Positions 37,927 to 47,240 of a DNA stretch of 64,000 bases are shown here, piece after piece. Location of the stretch: contig JADZAN010000023.1 of assembly GCA_020852815.1 (NCBI GenBank), forward strand, positions 61,291-125,290. Direction: 5' to 3'. Below the pieces are notes generated by a model, which did not search any database, was not told the DNA's origin, and saw nothing but the letters and a program-made list of their open reading frames with translations. The DNA comes from Gemmatimonadaceae bacterium. GTDB taxonomy: Bacteria; Gemmatimonadota; Gemmatimonadetes; Gemmatimonadales; Gemmatimonadaceae. Every line of letters begins with the position of its first letter. Position 1 is the stretch's first letter. The position numbers and the translations under genes are program-made.

Positions 37927-40881
37927 CTAGAAGCGAGTCCGCAGCTGCAACCGGAACACGCGCGGCGCCGGCTGCATGAGGAAGCCGCTGTTGAACGTGA
38001 ACGAGCTGGCGCCCGCCCAGTTCATGTTCGGGTCGACGCAGTTGCAATCGTCCCACCACCACACGTTCTGCCCCGACAGCGTGAACGACGTCTGCCCCAT
38101 GCCGAAGCGCCCGGAGAGCGAGGTCGGCACGTTCCACGCCAGCGACAGCTCGCGCAGGCGCACGTTGTCACGCTTGTCGACGTAGTTCAGGATCGACGCC
38201 CACTGCGCGATGGAGTCCGCCTTGAACGTGCGGTTGCCGCTCGCGTCGAGCGCGCCCAGGTATTCGTCCGACCCGCCCTGGCGAATGCGGTACGCACGGT
38301 CGCCGTTGCCGAACCAGGCGCCACGCTCCACCGACAGCAGCCCGTACAGCGTGAACTGGCGCCAGCGCAGGCTGTTGGTCCACGAGAAGTTGCTCGTCGG
38401 GAGCCCCGGGCCGAAGTACACCACGGTGTCCGAACGCGTCGTCGTCGGGCAGCCGTAGGAGAGCTTGGTGCAATCGCCTAACGTCGGGTCGGTCCCCGTC
38501 GTCTTGACCGAGAAGCCCGTCGGCTTGCGATCCCACACGCCGCCAATCGGGTAGCCCAGGCGGAAGTTGTTGTTCCCCAGGTTCACGCCACCCAGGTCGG
38601 TGATCTCGTTCTTGACGCCGTCGGCGCGGACGCCGGTGGTCCAGTCGAACTTCGCGGTCTGCACGACCACGTAGTTCACCGACGCTTCCCACCCCTTGTT
38701 CTGGATCTCGCCGATGTTCACGCTCTTGGCCGTGGTGAAGCCACCCGAGGGCGGGTTGAGCTTCGGCACGATGGCGTCGTTCGTCGTCTGGCTGTAGCGC
38801 GACGCCTCGATGCCGAGACGATCGTTGAGCAACCCGACCTCGAAGCCGAACTCGGTCTCGGTCGACTTCTCCGGGCGCAGGTCTGCATTCCCCGGGTTGA
38901 GCGGGACGATGCCCGAGCTCGACGTGAAGACCGGCGTGGACGCATACGACGTGAACGAGTCGAACGGCCCCGGCATCTTGCCGGCCTGGCCATACGCCGC
39001 GCGCACGCGCGCCGCGGTAATCCACTTGGGCAGGTAGCCGCCCTTGGACATGTCATACGAGACGTCGAACTTGGGGTACTTCTTGTAGCCGTAGTTCTTG
39101 CCGAACGCGCTGTTGCCGTCGATGCGGATGCCGACGGTCATGAACAACTGGTCCTTGATCGAGAAGCGATCCTGCGCCAGGAAGCCCAGGTTGACGGTCT
39201 TGGTGTAGTTCTCCGCCGCCTGCGTCGTGGCGGCCGACGAGATGGAGCTCACCCCGGGGCCCGGGAACGAGTTGCCAACCGACTGCAGCAGGCTCTCGAT
39301 GTCCCAGAAGCCCTGGCCGCCGGCCGACAGGTTCGACTCGATCCCCCACGGCAGCTTCTGCTGCCACTGGGCGAGGTAGTCCACCGTGTACGTCTTGTAG
39401 TTGCGGATTCCCAGGTTGGCCTGGCCGTTGGTCACTCCCGCCGGGCCAAAGGCGCCGGCATACGGGAAGAAGCGGCTCTTGTGATCGTTCACCGCGTCGA
39501 TGCCGACGATGAAGCGATGCGTCAGGTTGGGGCGGATGGAGTTGCTGAGCGTGAGCCCGCCAGTCCAGCGATCAACGTCGGACTGCGTCTTCATCGTCTT
39601 GATGTCCTTCACCGGTACCCATGCTTCGCCATACTGGCGCGTGGCCGATGCCGTGCGCGGGTTGCCGTTGATGGCGTTGCCTAACAAGGCGGTCCAGTTG
39701 TTCCCCGCCTGAATCTCGTTGATGCGGTCGCGGGCGTACGTCGAGCGCGTCTCGACGGTCCACTTGTCGCTCGGCACGAAGGTCAGGTTGAGGCGGAGCG
39801 ACCCCTTGAGCTGGTCGTTCGGCTGGATCGACCCCACTTCCTTCGAGATCTGCGTCGAGGTGTAGTACGTCGAACGCTGCGTCCCGCCCTGCGCGCTGAG
39901 GTCGATGCCGTTGTACGGCCCCTTCTCGATCATCGTCTCGTTCGCGTCCAGCGCCTGCGTCCCATCCGGTCCCTTGAAGCGCGGGAACGTCGTCGTCGGC
40001 AGGTTGTGGCGCAGCTCCTGGTAGCCAGTGCCCAGCCCCAGATTCCACTGCGTCCGCTGCTCGGTGCCGCGCCCACGCTTGGTGAAGATCTGGATGACGC
40101 CGTTGGTCGCTTCGGAGCCGTAGAGCGTGGCGGCCGCCGCGCCCTTGAGCACTTCGACGCGATCGATGTCGTTGGGATTGATGTCTCCCAGACGATCGGT
40201 CGAGGCGCCCCCGCCAAACGAGCAGCAGGCGCCGCCGCCAAACCACTCCGTCGCACGCCCGTCCACGCGCACGCCGTCCACGTACACGACGGGGCGCTGG
40301 CTGAGCGAGAACGACGCCGTGCCGCGAATGCGGATGTCCTGTCCGCTCCCCACGCCGCCGCCAACCGTCGTGGCGCGGAGCCCGGACACCTTGGACGAGA
40401 GCATGCGTCCCACGTCGGGAATCGCGATCTGCTCGGCGAGCTTCGAGACGTCGACCTCACCAATCGACGCCCCCACCTGGCGCTTCTCCACCGCACCGCC
40501 CGTCCCCGTCACGACGACCTGCTGCAGTTCGACGGCCGACGCCGACAGCACGAAGTTCACGCGCGCCGTGTCGTTCTCGGCGATTGCAGCCGCCTGCGCC
40601 TCGGGGCGATAGCCGATGCGCGTCACGCGCACCGTGCGCTGCCCCACGGGGACGCCGCGGAACGAGTAGCGTCCCGACGCATCGGTGTTGGCGCCAAGCG
40701 TCGCTTCACCAACTACCTGCACGCGCGCCCCCGAAATGGGGAGCCCCGTGGAGCGATCGGTGACGGTCCCCGCCACGGCGCCGGTTCCTTGGGCAGCGGC
40801 GAGGGCAGGGGTGAGTACTGCTGCGATGGCAACAAGCCATGTGCGGGCGCGCAGCACGCCAGGAGAACGAGAACTGTGCAT
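37927..40881 (-). CDS. SusC/RagA family TonB-linked outer-membrane transporter
   Basis: 984-residue TonB-dependent porin. In order: signal peptide ending LAAAQGTG, a carboxypeptidase-like domain (AGTVTDRSTGLPISGARV), the plug with LQQVVVTGTGG and VEVLKGAAAATLYGSEATNG, then a long barrel ending in the aromatic RLQLRTRF, as the outer-membrane assembly machinery expects. A GGAGG lies eight bases before the ATG. It heads the minus-strand block susC, susD, cupredoxin-like gene, S9 peptidases. Peptide import is inferred from the neighbours. Confidence 0.95.
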   Translation of the reverse strand: MHSSRSPGVLRARTWLVAIAAVLTPALAAAQGTGAVAGTVTDRSTGLPISGARVQVVGEATLGANTDASGRYSFRGVPVGQRTVRVTRIGYRPEAQAAAIAENDTARVNFVLSASAVELQQVVVTGTGGAVEKRQVGASIGEVDVSKLAEQIAIPDVGRMLSSKVSGLRATTVGGGVGSGQDIRIRGTASFSLSQRPVVYVDGVRVDGRATEWFGGGACCSFGGGASTDRLGDINPNDIDRVEVLKGAAAATLYGSEATNGVIQIFTKRGRGTEQRTQWNLGLGTGYQELRHNLPTTTFPRFKGPDGTQALDANETMIEKGPYNGIDLSAQGGTQRSTYYTSTQISKEVGSIQPNDQLKGSLRLNLTFVPSDKWTVETRSTYARDRINEIQAGNNWTALLGNAINGNPRTASATRQYGEAWVPVKDIKTMKTQSDVDRWTGGLTLSNSIRPNLTHRFIVGIDAVNDHKSRFFPYAGAFGPAGVTNGQANLGIRNYKTYTVDYLAQWQQKLPWGIESNLSAGGQGFWDIESLLQSVGNSFPGPGVSSISSAATTQAAENYTKTVNLGFLAQDRFSIKDQLFMTVGIRIDGNSAFGKNYGYKKYPKFDVSYDMSKGGYLPKWITAARVRAAYGQAGKMPGPFDSFTSYASTPVFTSSSGIVPLNPGNADLRPEKSTETEFGFEVGLLNDRLGIEASRYSQTTNDAIVPKLNPPSGGFTTAKSVNIGEIQNKGWEASVNYVVVQTAKFDWTTGVRADGVKNEITDLGGVNLGNNNFRLGYPIGGVWDRKPTGFSVKTTGTDPTLGDCTKLSYGCPTTTRSDTVVYFGPGLPTSNFSWTNSLRWRQFTLYGLLSVERGAWFGNGDRAYRIRQGGSDEYLGALDASGNRTFKADSIAQWASILNYVDKRDNVRLRELSLAWNVPTSLSGRFGMGQTSFTLSGQNVWWWDDCNCVDPNMNWAGASSFTFNSGFLMQPAPRVFRLQLRTRF

Positions 40882-41346
40882 GGAGGCCTCCGGTGCGGAA
40901 AAGGTGCGAACAGTTCAACTCTGCCACGACGTATGGGCGCGTGCGATTGGCGAGGCGGGGGCGGGCCAGCCGGGTTCGGCACACGCACGTGCATGGAAGA
41001 TTGGATACAATCGTCGACCGACGTGCGCCGGTCAATCGGTACCTGACCGTTTTTCTCCCGATCGGGACGGAAGGCACGCCGGCGATGACGAGCGGTTCGC
41101 CGTCGCGACGATTGCGCACAGTACGTTTCATTGCGCGCGAACGATGAACATTGTTCGCCGACGTTCACTCGCACGATCCATCGATCGTATCTTCTGACGG
41201 TGTAAACGAAACCACCGCCGCGGCACACCGCCCGGGCTGCACCGCGTCGCCTCGCACCACTTCGCCACACCACTTCGTCACACCGCTTCGCCACGCGGAT
41301 TCGCAGCACGCATTCTCCTAGCGGCTGCGCTTTACATTCCTCGCCA
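40882..41346. promoter_or_regulatory. divergent intergenic region between susC and mscS
   Basis: 465 bases without a gene; it should hold the promoter of the susCD/S9 block and that of the mechanosensitive channel gene. It is less GC-rich than the genes, especially around 40980-41050 and 41100-41200. A palindrome GAACATTGTTC lies at 41146-41156 in an AT-richer patch and could be a repressor or activator site. No sigma-70 boxes are firmly placed. Confidence 0.4.
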
Positions 41347-42465
41347 ATGCCACAATTGCTGGATCGACTCGATCGCCAGTTCCTTGGCAACCCGCTCGAC
41401 GCCTGGCTCACCGCGGCGACGATCGCGCTCGCGGCCTGGCTCTTCCTCTACCTCCTCAAGGTTGTGGTGGGGCGCCGGCTCGCCGCCCTCGCCGCTCGCA
41501 CGGCGACCGAACTCGACGACGTCGCCTCCGACCTCCTGGGGCGCACGCGCGCCTACTTCGTCCTGGCGCTGGCCGTGCGCGCAGGCGCCCCCGCGCTCTC
41601 GCTCCCCGCCGCCGCCCGCGAGGCGCTGAGTGACCTTACCGCCATCGCCGTCCTCCTGCAGTTGGGCGTTTGGGGAAACGGCATCATCGCCTTCTGGCTG
41701 CGCAAGTGGTCGCGCTCCCGCTCGGGTGACGAGCAGTCCACCTCGGCCACACTCAAGGCCATCGGCGTCCTGGCCCGCGGCCTCCTGTGGTCGGTCGTCG
41801 CGCTCCTCGCGCTCAAGAACGTCTGGGACTTCGACATCACCGCGCTCATTACCGGGCTCGGCGTGGGAGGCATCGCCGTCGCGCTCGCGGTGCAGAACAT
41901 CCTCGGCGACGTCTTCGCCGCGCTCTCCATTGTCCTCGACAAGCCCTTCGATGTAGGCGACACGATCGCCGTCGACACCGCGGTGGGGACCGTCGAGAAC
42001 ATCGGCCTCAAGACGACGCGGGTCCGCTCGGTCAACGGCGAGCAGATCATCTTCTCCAATGCCGACCTGCTCAAGGCGCGCGTGCGCAACCTCAAGCGCA
42101 TGGAGCAGCGCCGCATCGTGTTCAACATCGGGATCACCTACGACACGCCCCCTGACCTCGTGGAGCGTGTCCCGTCGATGATCGAGGCGATTATCGAGGC
42201 GGCACCGTCAGCGCGCTTCGACCGCGCGCACTTTGCCCGCTTCATGGACTCGTCGCTCGAGTTCGAGGTGGTCTACTTCATGACCACGAGCGACTACCTC
42301 GCCTACATGAACACGCAGCAGGTGGTGAACCTCGCACTGCTGCGCGAGTTCGAGGCGGCGGGGATCCAGTTCGCCTTCCCCACACGGACGGTCATCCACG
42401 TGTCGGCCGACGGTTCGGCGGTCCCCGGGCTTTCGCAGGCCGGCGGCGAGGCCGCGGCCGGGTGA
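41347..42465 (+). CDS. MscS family small-conductance mechanosensitive channel
   Basis: 372-residue inner-membrane channel that opens on membrane tension and releases solutes after osmotic downshock. Four hydrophobic helices are seen; the pore helix region reads ITGLGVGGIAVALAVQNILGD, then the beta domain ALSIVLDKPFDVGDTI, VGTVENIGLKTTRVRS and IIFSNADLLKARVRN, all standard MscS landmarks. The C-terminal alpha-beta part is normal in length. It is divergent from susC. Its TGA stop lies inside the first unit of a 19-base tandem repeat. Confidence 0.93.
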   Translation: MPQLLDRLDRQFLGNPLDAWLTAATIALAAWLFLYLLKVVVGRRLAALAARTATELDDVASDLLGRTRAYFVLALAVRAGAPALSLPAAAREALSDLTAIAVLLQLGVWGNGIIAFWLRKWSRSRSGDEQSTSATLKAIGVLARGLLWSVVALLALKNVWDFDITALITGLGVGGIAVALAVQNILGDVFAALSIVLDKPFDVGDTIAVDTAVGTVENIGLKTTRVRSVNGEQIIFSNADLLKARVRNLKRMEQRRIVFNIGITYDTPPDLVERVPSMIEAIIEAAPSARFDRAHFARFMDSSLEFEVVYFMTTSDYLAYMNTQQVVNLALLREFEAAGIQFAFPTRTVIHVSADGSAVPGLSQAGGEAAAG

Positions 42466-42556
42466 CAGCCTAACGGCCGAGTGACGGCCCAACGGCCGAG
42501 CGACAGCCTAAAGGCCGAGTGACAGCCTAAAGGCCGAGTGATTGCCTAACGGCCGG
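42462..42556. repeat. five 19-base tandem repeats spanning two convergent stop codons
   Basis: Five exact-length units of GTGACAGCCTAACGGCCGA (42462, 42481, 42500, 42519, 42538) with one to three changes each. The mscS TGA lies in the first unit, and the TAG of the minus-strand HExxH gene lies in the last, read from the CGTTAGG of the unit. Each unit contains a GGCC that could form short stems with its neighbours. Confidence 0.9.
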
Positions 42557-44843
42557 CTGCGCAGCGATCCCAGGCGGCGCGGCGCTCGGCGCGCTCCGAG
42601 AGCTCGATGCCGGCGCGCCCGTCGTCCGGGCGCGCCGCGCGCCACAGGATGGCGTCGCGCACCTCACGCATCACCGAGTCGCGAATGGCCGGTTGCCACG
42701 GCCCGCCCCCTAACGCACGGACGCGCGCCGACGCCGCCGGGTGCGCGCTCGCGTATTCGCCCCACCGCTGCACCAACCCGCGCGAGCGCGCCTCCGCGGC
42801 AATCGCCATCGCCGACGGCACCGTCCCCTCCTCGCGCACGTCGCGCGAGAAGGGCTCGAGGAGACAGCGCCACCCCGCCGCCACATCGGTCGACGCGCGT
42901 AGCGCGGTGAGCGTGCCGCTGAACGCGTCGCCACCCCCCGCCGTCCCGTAACGCAGGTCCACGCGGCTCAGCGGCGCCACCAGTGTCCGCCGCACGATGT
43001 CGCTCACCCGAGCCTCACGAGCGCTGCCATACGTCTCGTCGTACCAGGAGAAGATCCGCGGCGCCACGAGCGTCATCTCGCGCAGGGCGTCGAGCGTCAC
43101 GTCGCCATCCACCGTCCCGCCACGCGGCGGCGCCGCCGAGGCGTACCCCGTGATCACGCCGTCCTGCACCGACGACAGGTATCCGTTCACGCGCCCGAGG
43201 TGCGCGAGCGAGGCCGCGACGAACCAATCCACACCGCGCGCAAACGCCTCGGTGGGGCGATCGGCCTGCACCGAAGACGAGAGCATCTCGCGCCGAGGAC
43301 GGGCTGCACTCGCCAACTTCCTGGCGGTGAGCGAGAAGCGATCGGCGTACTGCCGCACCGATCGATCGGTGCGATACCCGCCGCGAACGCCGTATGCGCG
43401 GCGCGCAGCCTGCCAGTCCAGGTCGTGCGCCAGCTCGTGCGCCATTGCACCGGCGCTGGTGGCAAGCGGGAAGTACGCGGTGCGCGTCCCCGGATCGTGC
43501 AGCGCCAGCGCCCGGTCGGCCAGCGGCGAGTCGCCAAAGCGCACGTTGAGGCCGCGCAGGTCGAGCGCTGGAAAGACCGTCGTGAGGTCCGACACCACGT
43601 CGTCCAGCATGCGCGTGTAGTACGGGCGCCACGACGCCGGGACGTCGCGATCGAACTCCAGCGACGCCAGCCCCAGTCGGTTGCGCACCGCGAGCGCGTC
43701 CGGCCCTGCGTCACCGGGGAACCATGGGCGCTCCTGCGCATAGGCGCGCATCGCGACCGACGCGCTCAACACCGCCAGGGCCGCCTCACTCGACGGGCCG
43801 GCAACGGCGCGAAGGCGCGCCAGCTCGGCGGCCATCGATTCCTCGTTGCGCGTGCGCGCCACGAACTGCGCGCGCGCGCGCTGCGACTCCGCCGTCCCCA
43901 ACGCCCCCGATACAAACGATCCGTAGCCCCCCATGGTGACCGTGACCGGCGCCTGCGGCGGTGCGTGGCGCCGCGCCACGACCTCGGCAGCCGCCGCCCC
44001 AGCCGCCCCACCAAGCGACCGCGACGTTGCCGAGGCGAGCGGCATCGCCTCCAGCGAGGAAAGCTGCGCGACCAGGCGCGGGAGCAGGCGCACGGCTGCC
44101 TCCTCGTCGGCGGGCGACGGCGGGTCGGCCAGCGGCTTCTCCACGGCAAAGCGGCGTTGCGCACGCCACGTCGACACGAGTTCGACCGGATCGATCTCCA
44201 CGCGGCGCGCCTCGCGCAGCAGCGCCGCGACGTCGCGCATTGCCAGGGCACGGTCGCGCGCCTGCGCAATCGCGCCCAGCGCGACCGCGGACGCACGATG
44301 CGACACCACCCCCGACGCCGTGCCAACCGTGTACGCCAGGCGCAACGCCAACTCTGCGGCGCGAGGCGACGCCGCCGCCTCGGTCACCGACTCCATGAAC
44401 TGCCGGTGCGCCCGACCAGTGTTGGGCGAAGGACGCGGCGCCACGAGATCGAGCGCTTCCTGCGGCGTGACGTACGCCGAGCCAACGCTGGTGCGCGCAA
44501 GGATCGCCTCGGCCAGTCGGTCGCGCCCCTCGACGGAGAGGAAGGGATCGCGGGAAGCATACTCCACCAGCCGGAACGGGCTCCCGATCCCCAGGCGAAG
44601 GCGCTCCAGGTACAGCGCCGCGGTTACATCCCCCGTCTTCATCTCCGCCGGCGACTGCACGGCGAGAAGGCGCTCCACCGAGTCGGCCCAGCGCGCACCA
44701 AGGGTGAACTCGCGCGCCACGCGGGGGCGATGATGGCGCGCCTGGAAACGCGCGTAGCCCCAGCCCCCCGCGCCAAGCGCGAGCGCTGCGACTCCAGCCA
44801 GCAGGGCCGGACGCACGCGAATCCGAACGCCGATCGCCATCAT
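42546..44843 (-). CDS. membrane-anchored HExxH protein, putative zinc metalloprotease
   Basis: 765 residues with one N-terminal helix (ALLAGVAALALGAGGWGYARF) and a large periplasmic part. The only recognised motif is a zincin-type HELAHDLDW in AMAHELAHDLDWQAARR near residue 470, so zinc binding is expected; the third ligand is not certain. The rest is Ala/Arg-rich and helical with no known domain. Two paired ATG codons (44843/44840) follow GAGGAG very closely. It may be a peptidase of a family not described well; enzyme activity is inferred from the motif alone. Confidence 0.65.
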   Translation of the reverse strand: MMAIGVRIRVRPALLAGVAALALGAGGWGYARFQARHHRPRVAREFTLGARWADSVERLLAVQSPAEMKTGDVTAALYLERLRLGIGSPFRLVEYASRDPFLSVEGRDRLAEAILARTSVGSAYVTPQEALDLVAPRPSPNTGRAHRQFMESVTEAAASPRAAELALRLAYTVGTASGVVSHRASAVALGAIAQARDRALAMRDVAALLREARRVEIDPVELVSTWRAQRRFAVEKPLADPPSPADEEAAVRLLPRLVAQLSSLEAMPLASATSRSLGGAAGAAAAEVVARRHAPPQAPVTVTMGGYGSFVSGALGTAESQRARAQFVARTRNEESMAAELARLRAVAGPSSEAALAVLSASVAMRAYAQERPWFPGDAGPDALAVRNRLGLASLEFDRDVPASWRPYYTRMLDDVVSDLTTVFPALDLRGLNVRFGDSPLADRALALHDPGTRTAYFPLATSAGAMAHELAHDLDWQAARRAYGVRGGYRTDRSVRQYADRFSLTARKLASAARPRREMLSSSVQADRPTEAFARGVDWFVAASLAHLGRVNGYLSSVQDGVITGYASAAPPRGGTVDGDVTLDALREMTLVAPRIFSWYDETYGSAREARVSDIVRRTLVAPLSRVDLRYGTAGGGDAFSGTLTALRASTDVAAGWRCLLEPFSRDVREEGTVPSAMAIAAEARSRGLVQRWGEYASAHPAASARVRALGGGPWQPAIRDSVMREVRDAILWRAARPDDGRAGIELSERAERRAAWDRCAAGR

Positions 44844-44979
44844 CTCCTCATAGGTGCCACCAACTTACGCAGGGGACCACCGCCACTGTTCGCGCAGCAC
44901 GTCCCCCTCTCTTGGACCGCCGCCACGCGCACCGCGTCACGTCCTGCCCGCGCGCCACCTTGCGGCTACCTTACCCGGC

Positions 44980-45639
44980 ATGCCCGCCCGCGGTCCGCTC
45001 GCCTCCGTGCTGCGCCCCAAACGCCTCGCCGCAACGCTGCTCGCCGGCGTCGTGCTGCTCGCGGCTCCCTGGCGCGCCGGCGCCCAGGGCGACACGCTCC
45101 AACCGCCGGCACGCACCAATGTCGGGCTCGACGCCATTGGCGCCGTGTCCGCGAGCGCCGGGTGGGCGAGCGTGGAGAACGGCTTCCACGCCTGGCAGGT
45201 AGCGACTCGCGTCGACTTCGGTCACCTCCGCAGCCGCCGCGTGCGCCTTCTGGCCGACGTGCAGTACCTCCTCTCGCTCCCGCACAGCGAGTACGTGCTC
45301 GCCGAGGGGAAGAGCTACCGCGATGTCTTTCGCGATCTGTCGGCGCACCTCTCGCTCGCCGTACACCCCGTCTCGCCCACGGCGCGGGTCTCCCCGTACA
45401 TCGCCGCCGGCCTCGGGGTCCACGTGCTCTCCAGTAGTTTCGGCTCGGTCACGATCGACACGAGATACAACACCAACAACTTCGGGTTGCGGGAGGCGGT
45501 CGGCGTGCGCGTGGGCGTGGGGGGGAGCGGCCGTCGCGCCCTCACGCTCGAGGTCGAATCGATCCAGACGCGCGATGTTCGACGGGTGGGGCTCTCGCTT
45601 GGCGTGACCGGGCTCTTCAACGACCTGGTGCGCCGGTAG
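44980..45639 (+). CDS. putative outer-membrane beta-barrel protein
   Basis: 219 residues with a signal peptide (KRLAATLLAGVVLLAAPWRAGAQ). The mature part has alternating hydrophobic strands with Gly/Ser turns (VGLDAIGAVSASAGWASV, PYIAAGLGVHVLSSSFG, LREAVGVRVGVGGSG, RVGLSLGVTGLF), as in small eight-stranded barrels. No specific family is recognised. The start at 44980 is chosen because the signal peptide begins there. It converges with the osmC-like gene. Confidence 0.6.
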   Translation: MPARGPLASVLRPKRLAATLLAGVVLLAAPWRAGAQGDTLQPPARTNVGLDAIGAVSASAGWASVENGFHAWQVATRVDFGHLRSRRVRLLADVQYLLSLPHSEYVLAEGKSYRDVFRDLSAHLSLAVHPVSPTARVSPYIAAGLGVHVLSSSFGSVTIDTRYNTNNFGLREAVGVRVGVGGSGRRALTLEVESIQTRDVRRVGLSLGVTGLFNDLVRR

Positions 45640-45679
45640 CCCGCCCGCGACGTGCAACCCGTCGCGAGCGGGCGCGGCG

Positions 45680-46108
45680 TCAGGCGAGCTTCGCGTCGAG
45701 CGTGATGTTGACGTTCCCCTTGATGGCCTTGGAGATCGGACAGCTGTCCTTGGTGGCGGCGGCGAGGGCCTGGAACGTGTCGTTGTCGATCCCGGCCGCA
45801 GCCACGCGCACGGTGAGCGCCATCGTGGTGACGGCGAAGGCATCGCCGACCTTCTCGACGGTACAGGCGGCGTTGGTCTCGATCTTCTGCGCCGGCGTTC
45901 CGTTGGCCTCGAGCTTTCCGCTCAGTGCCATGCTGAAGCACGCGGCCTCGGCGGCGGCGAGCAACTCCTCGGGGTTGGACCCTTGCTCGTCGCCGAAACG
46001 CTTCACGAAGTCGAACTTCCCACCGATGGTCCCCGATTCGCCGGCGAAGGTCCCCTTGCCACCGCGAAGGCCGCCTTCCCAGGTCGCCGATGCATGACGA
46101 GTTGGCAT
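45680..46108 (-). CDS. OsmC/Ohr family peroxiredoxin
   Basis: 142-residue cytoplasmic thiol peroxidase of the OsmC family, which reduces organic hydroperoxides. The two redox cysteines are in EAACFSM and DSCPISKA, with the family phrase GSNPEELLAAAEAACFSMAL between. The N-terminal SATWEGGLRGGKG matches OsmC rather than Ohr. The start is the ATG at 46108. It is divergent from the sufE gene. Confidence 0.92.
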   Translation of the reverse strand: MPTRHASATWEGGLRGGKGTFAGESGTIGGKFDFVKRFGDEQGSNPEELLAAAEAACFSMALSGKLEANGTPAQKIETNAACTVEKVGDAFAVTTMALTVRVAAAGIDNDTFQALAAATKDSCPISKAIKGNVNITLDAKLA

Positions 46109-46247
46109 GGTTTCGATTGGTCAGAGTTTGATGCGAAGGAAGATGTCGTGTACCCGCATGGTACACCGGCACAGTCCCCGTGCCCGGTAGAATCTGCGGT
46201 TGCACACGCTGGTTCCAGTCCTTGCGCCAACGGTTAGGCTTCCCTTC

Positions 46248-46703
46248 ATGACGTCACCATCGCCGGCCGTGCCGCCGCGGCTCGAACAGGTCCTGCGCCG
46301 CTTCGCGTCGCTCGGGCGTGAGGAGAAGATGGCGGCGTTGGTCTCGTACGCGCGCAAGCTGGAGCCGCTCCCGGAACGCTTCGCCGCGCTCCCCGACGAC
46401 GGATATACCGTGCCCGAGTGCCAGACGCCGCTTCGCCTCTTCTCCGAGGTGGACGATGGCAGGCTTCATTTCTTCGCCGACATCAACGCCCGCCAGTCGC
46501 CGACGGTCGCCGCCTTCCTGGCCATCGTCCTTGGCGCCGTGAACGGCGAGCCTCCGGCCACGACGCTGGCCATCCCGCCCGACTTCGTGCGCACGGTGAT
46601 GGCGAGCATCGGGCTGGGGACGCGCGAGGTGGGGCTGGAGGCGATCATCGCCCGCCTCAAGCGCCACGCGCGCGACGCTCGCGACGCGGGCACCACTGCC
46701 TAA
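46248..46703 (+). CDS. SufE family sulfur-transfer protein
   Basis: 151-residue protein that takes persulfide sulfur from the cysteine desulfurase SufS for Fe-S cluster assembly. The active cysteine is in VPECQTPLRLF near residue 51, with the family helix KMAALVSYARKLEPLPERF before it. It stands apart from other suf genes in this window. The stop codon TAA lies within a CCTAACG heptamer (46700 region). Confidence 0.9.
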   Translation: MTSPSPAVPPRLEQVLRRFASLGREEKMAALVSYARKLEPLPERFAALPDDGYTVPECQTPLRLFSEVDDGRLHFFADINARQSPTVAAFLAIVLGAVNGEPPATTLAIPPDFVRTVMASIGLGTREVGLEAIIARLKRHARDARDAGTTA

Positions 46704-46754
46704 CGCGCACGTCCCGCTCCACCACCACTCCTCACGCCAACCCCTCGACCGACC

Positions 46755-47183
46755 ATGGCACAGTCCTATGCCAACCACACGCGGTGGCTGGTCCCCTATC
46801 ACTTCGTGGTGGCGCCGCTCCTCATCATCAACCTCGGGCTCACCGTGCGCACAGCGATTCGCGAGCCGAGTGCCGCCGCCTGGTGGGGCGTGGTCGTCGC
46901 CGTCGCCATCCTGCTCGGGATTTCACTCGCGCGAGTGCAGGCGCTCACCGTGCAGGACCGGATGATTCGCCTCGAGGAGACGTTGCGGCTGCAACGCCTT
47001 CTTCCGCCCGGGGAACACGGCGACATCGGGAAGCTGTCGCGGCGCCAGTTCGTCGCGCTGCGCTTCGCGTCCGACGCCGAGCTCCCCGCCCTGTTCCGCC
47101 GCGTGCGCGCGGGCGAGCTTGTCGACGCCAAGGCCATCAAGCAGGCCGTCACCGCATGGCGCCCCGACGAACTGCGCGCCTGA
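46755..47183 (+). CDS. DUF6526 family membrane protein
   Basis: 142 residues: two helices (PYHFVVAPLLIINLGLTV and WWGVVVAVAILLGISLARV) followed by a soluble helical part with VQDRMIRLEETLRLQRLLP and LSRRQFVALRFASDAELPAL. This matches the DUF6526 family of unknown function. It stands 51 bases after sufE and 57 bases before the PepSY gene, on the same strand, so the three may share a transcript. Confidence 0.75.
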   Translation: MAQSYANHTRWLVPYHFVVAPLLIINLGLTVRTAIREPSAAAWWGVVVAVAILLGISLARVQALTVQDRMIRLEETLRLQRLLPPGEHGDIGKLSRRQFVALRFASDAELPALFRRVRAGELVDAKAIKQAVTAWRPDELRA

Positions 47184-47240
47184 GTTCGTGCGCCCCACGC
47201 ATCGCCGCCCACCCCACGTCCACACATCACCGCACGGGAC

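Noticed and set aside
42462..42556. CRISPR array
   Set aside because: Units are directly adjacent with no spacers and there are no cas genes; it is a simple tandem repeat.
43200..45437. 745-codon plus-strand frame opposite the HExxH gene
   Set aside because: Arg-rich shadow with no ribosome site or known domain. It crosses the real start of the beta-barrel gene in another frame.
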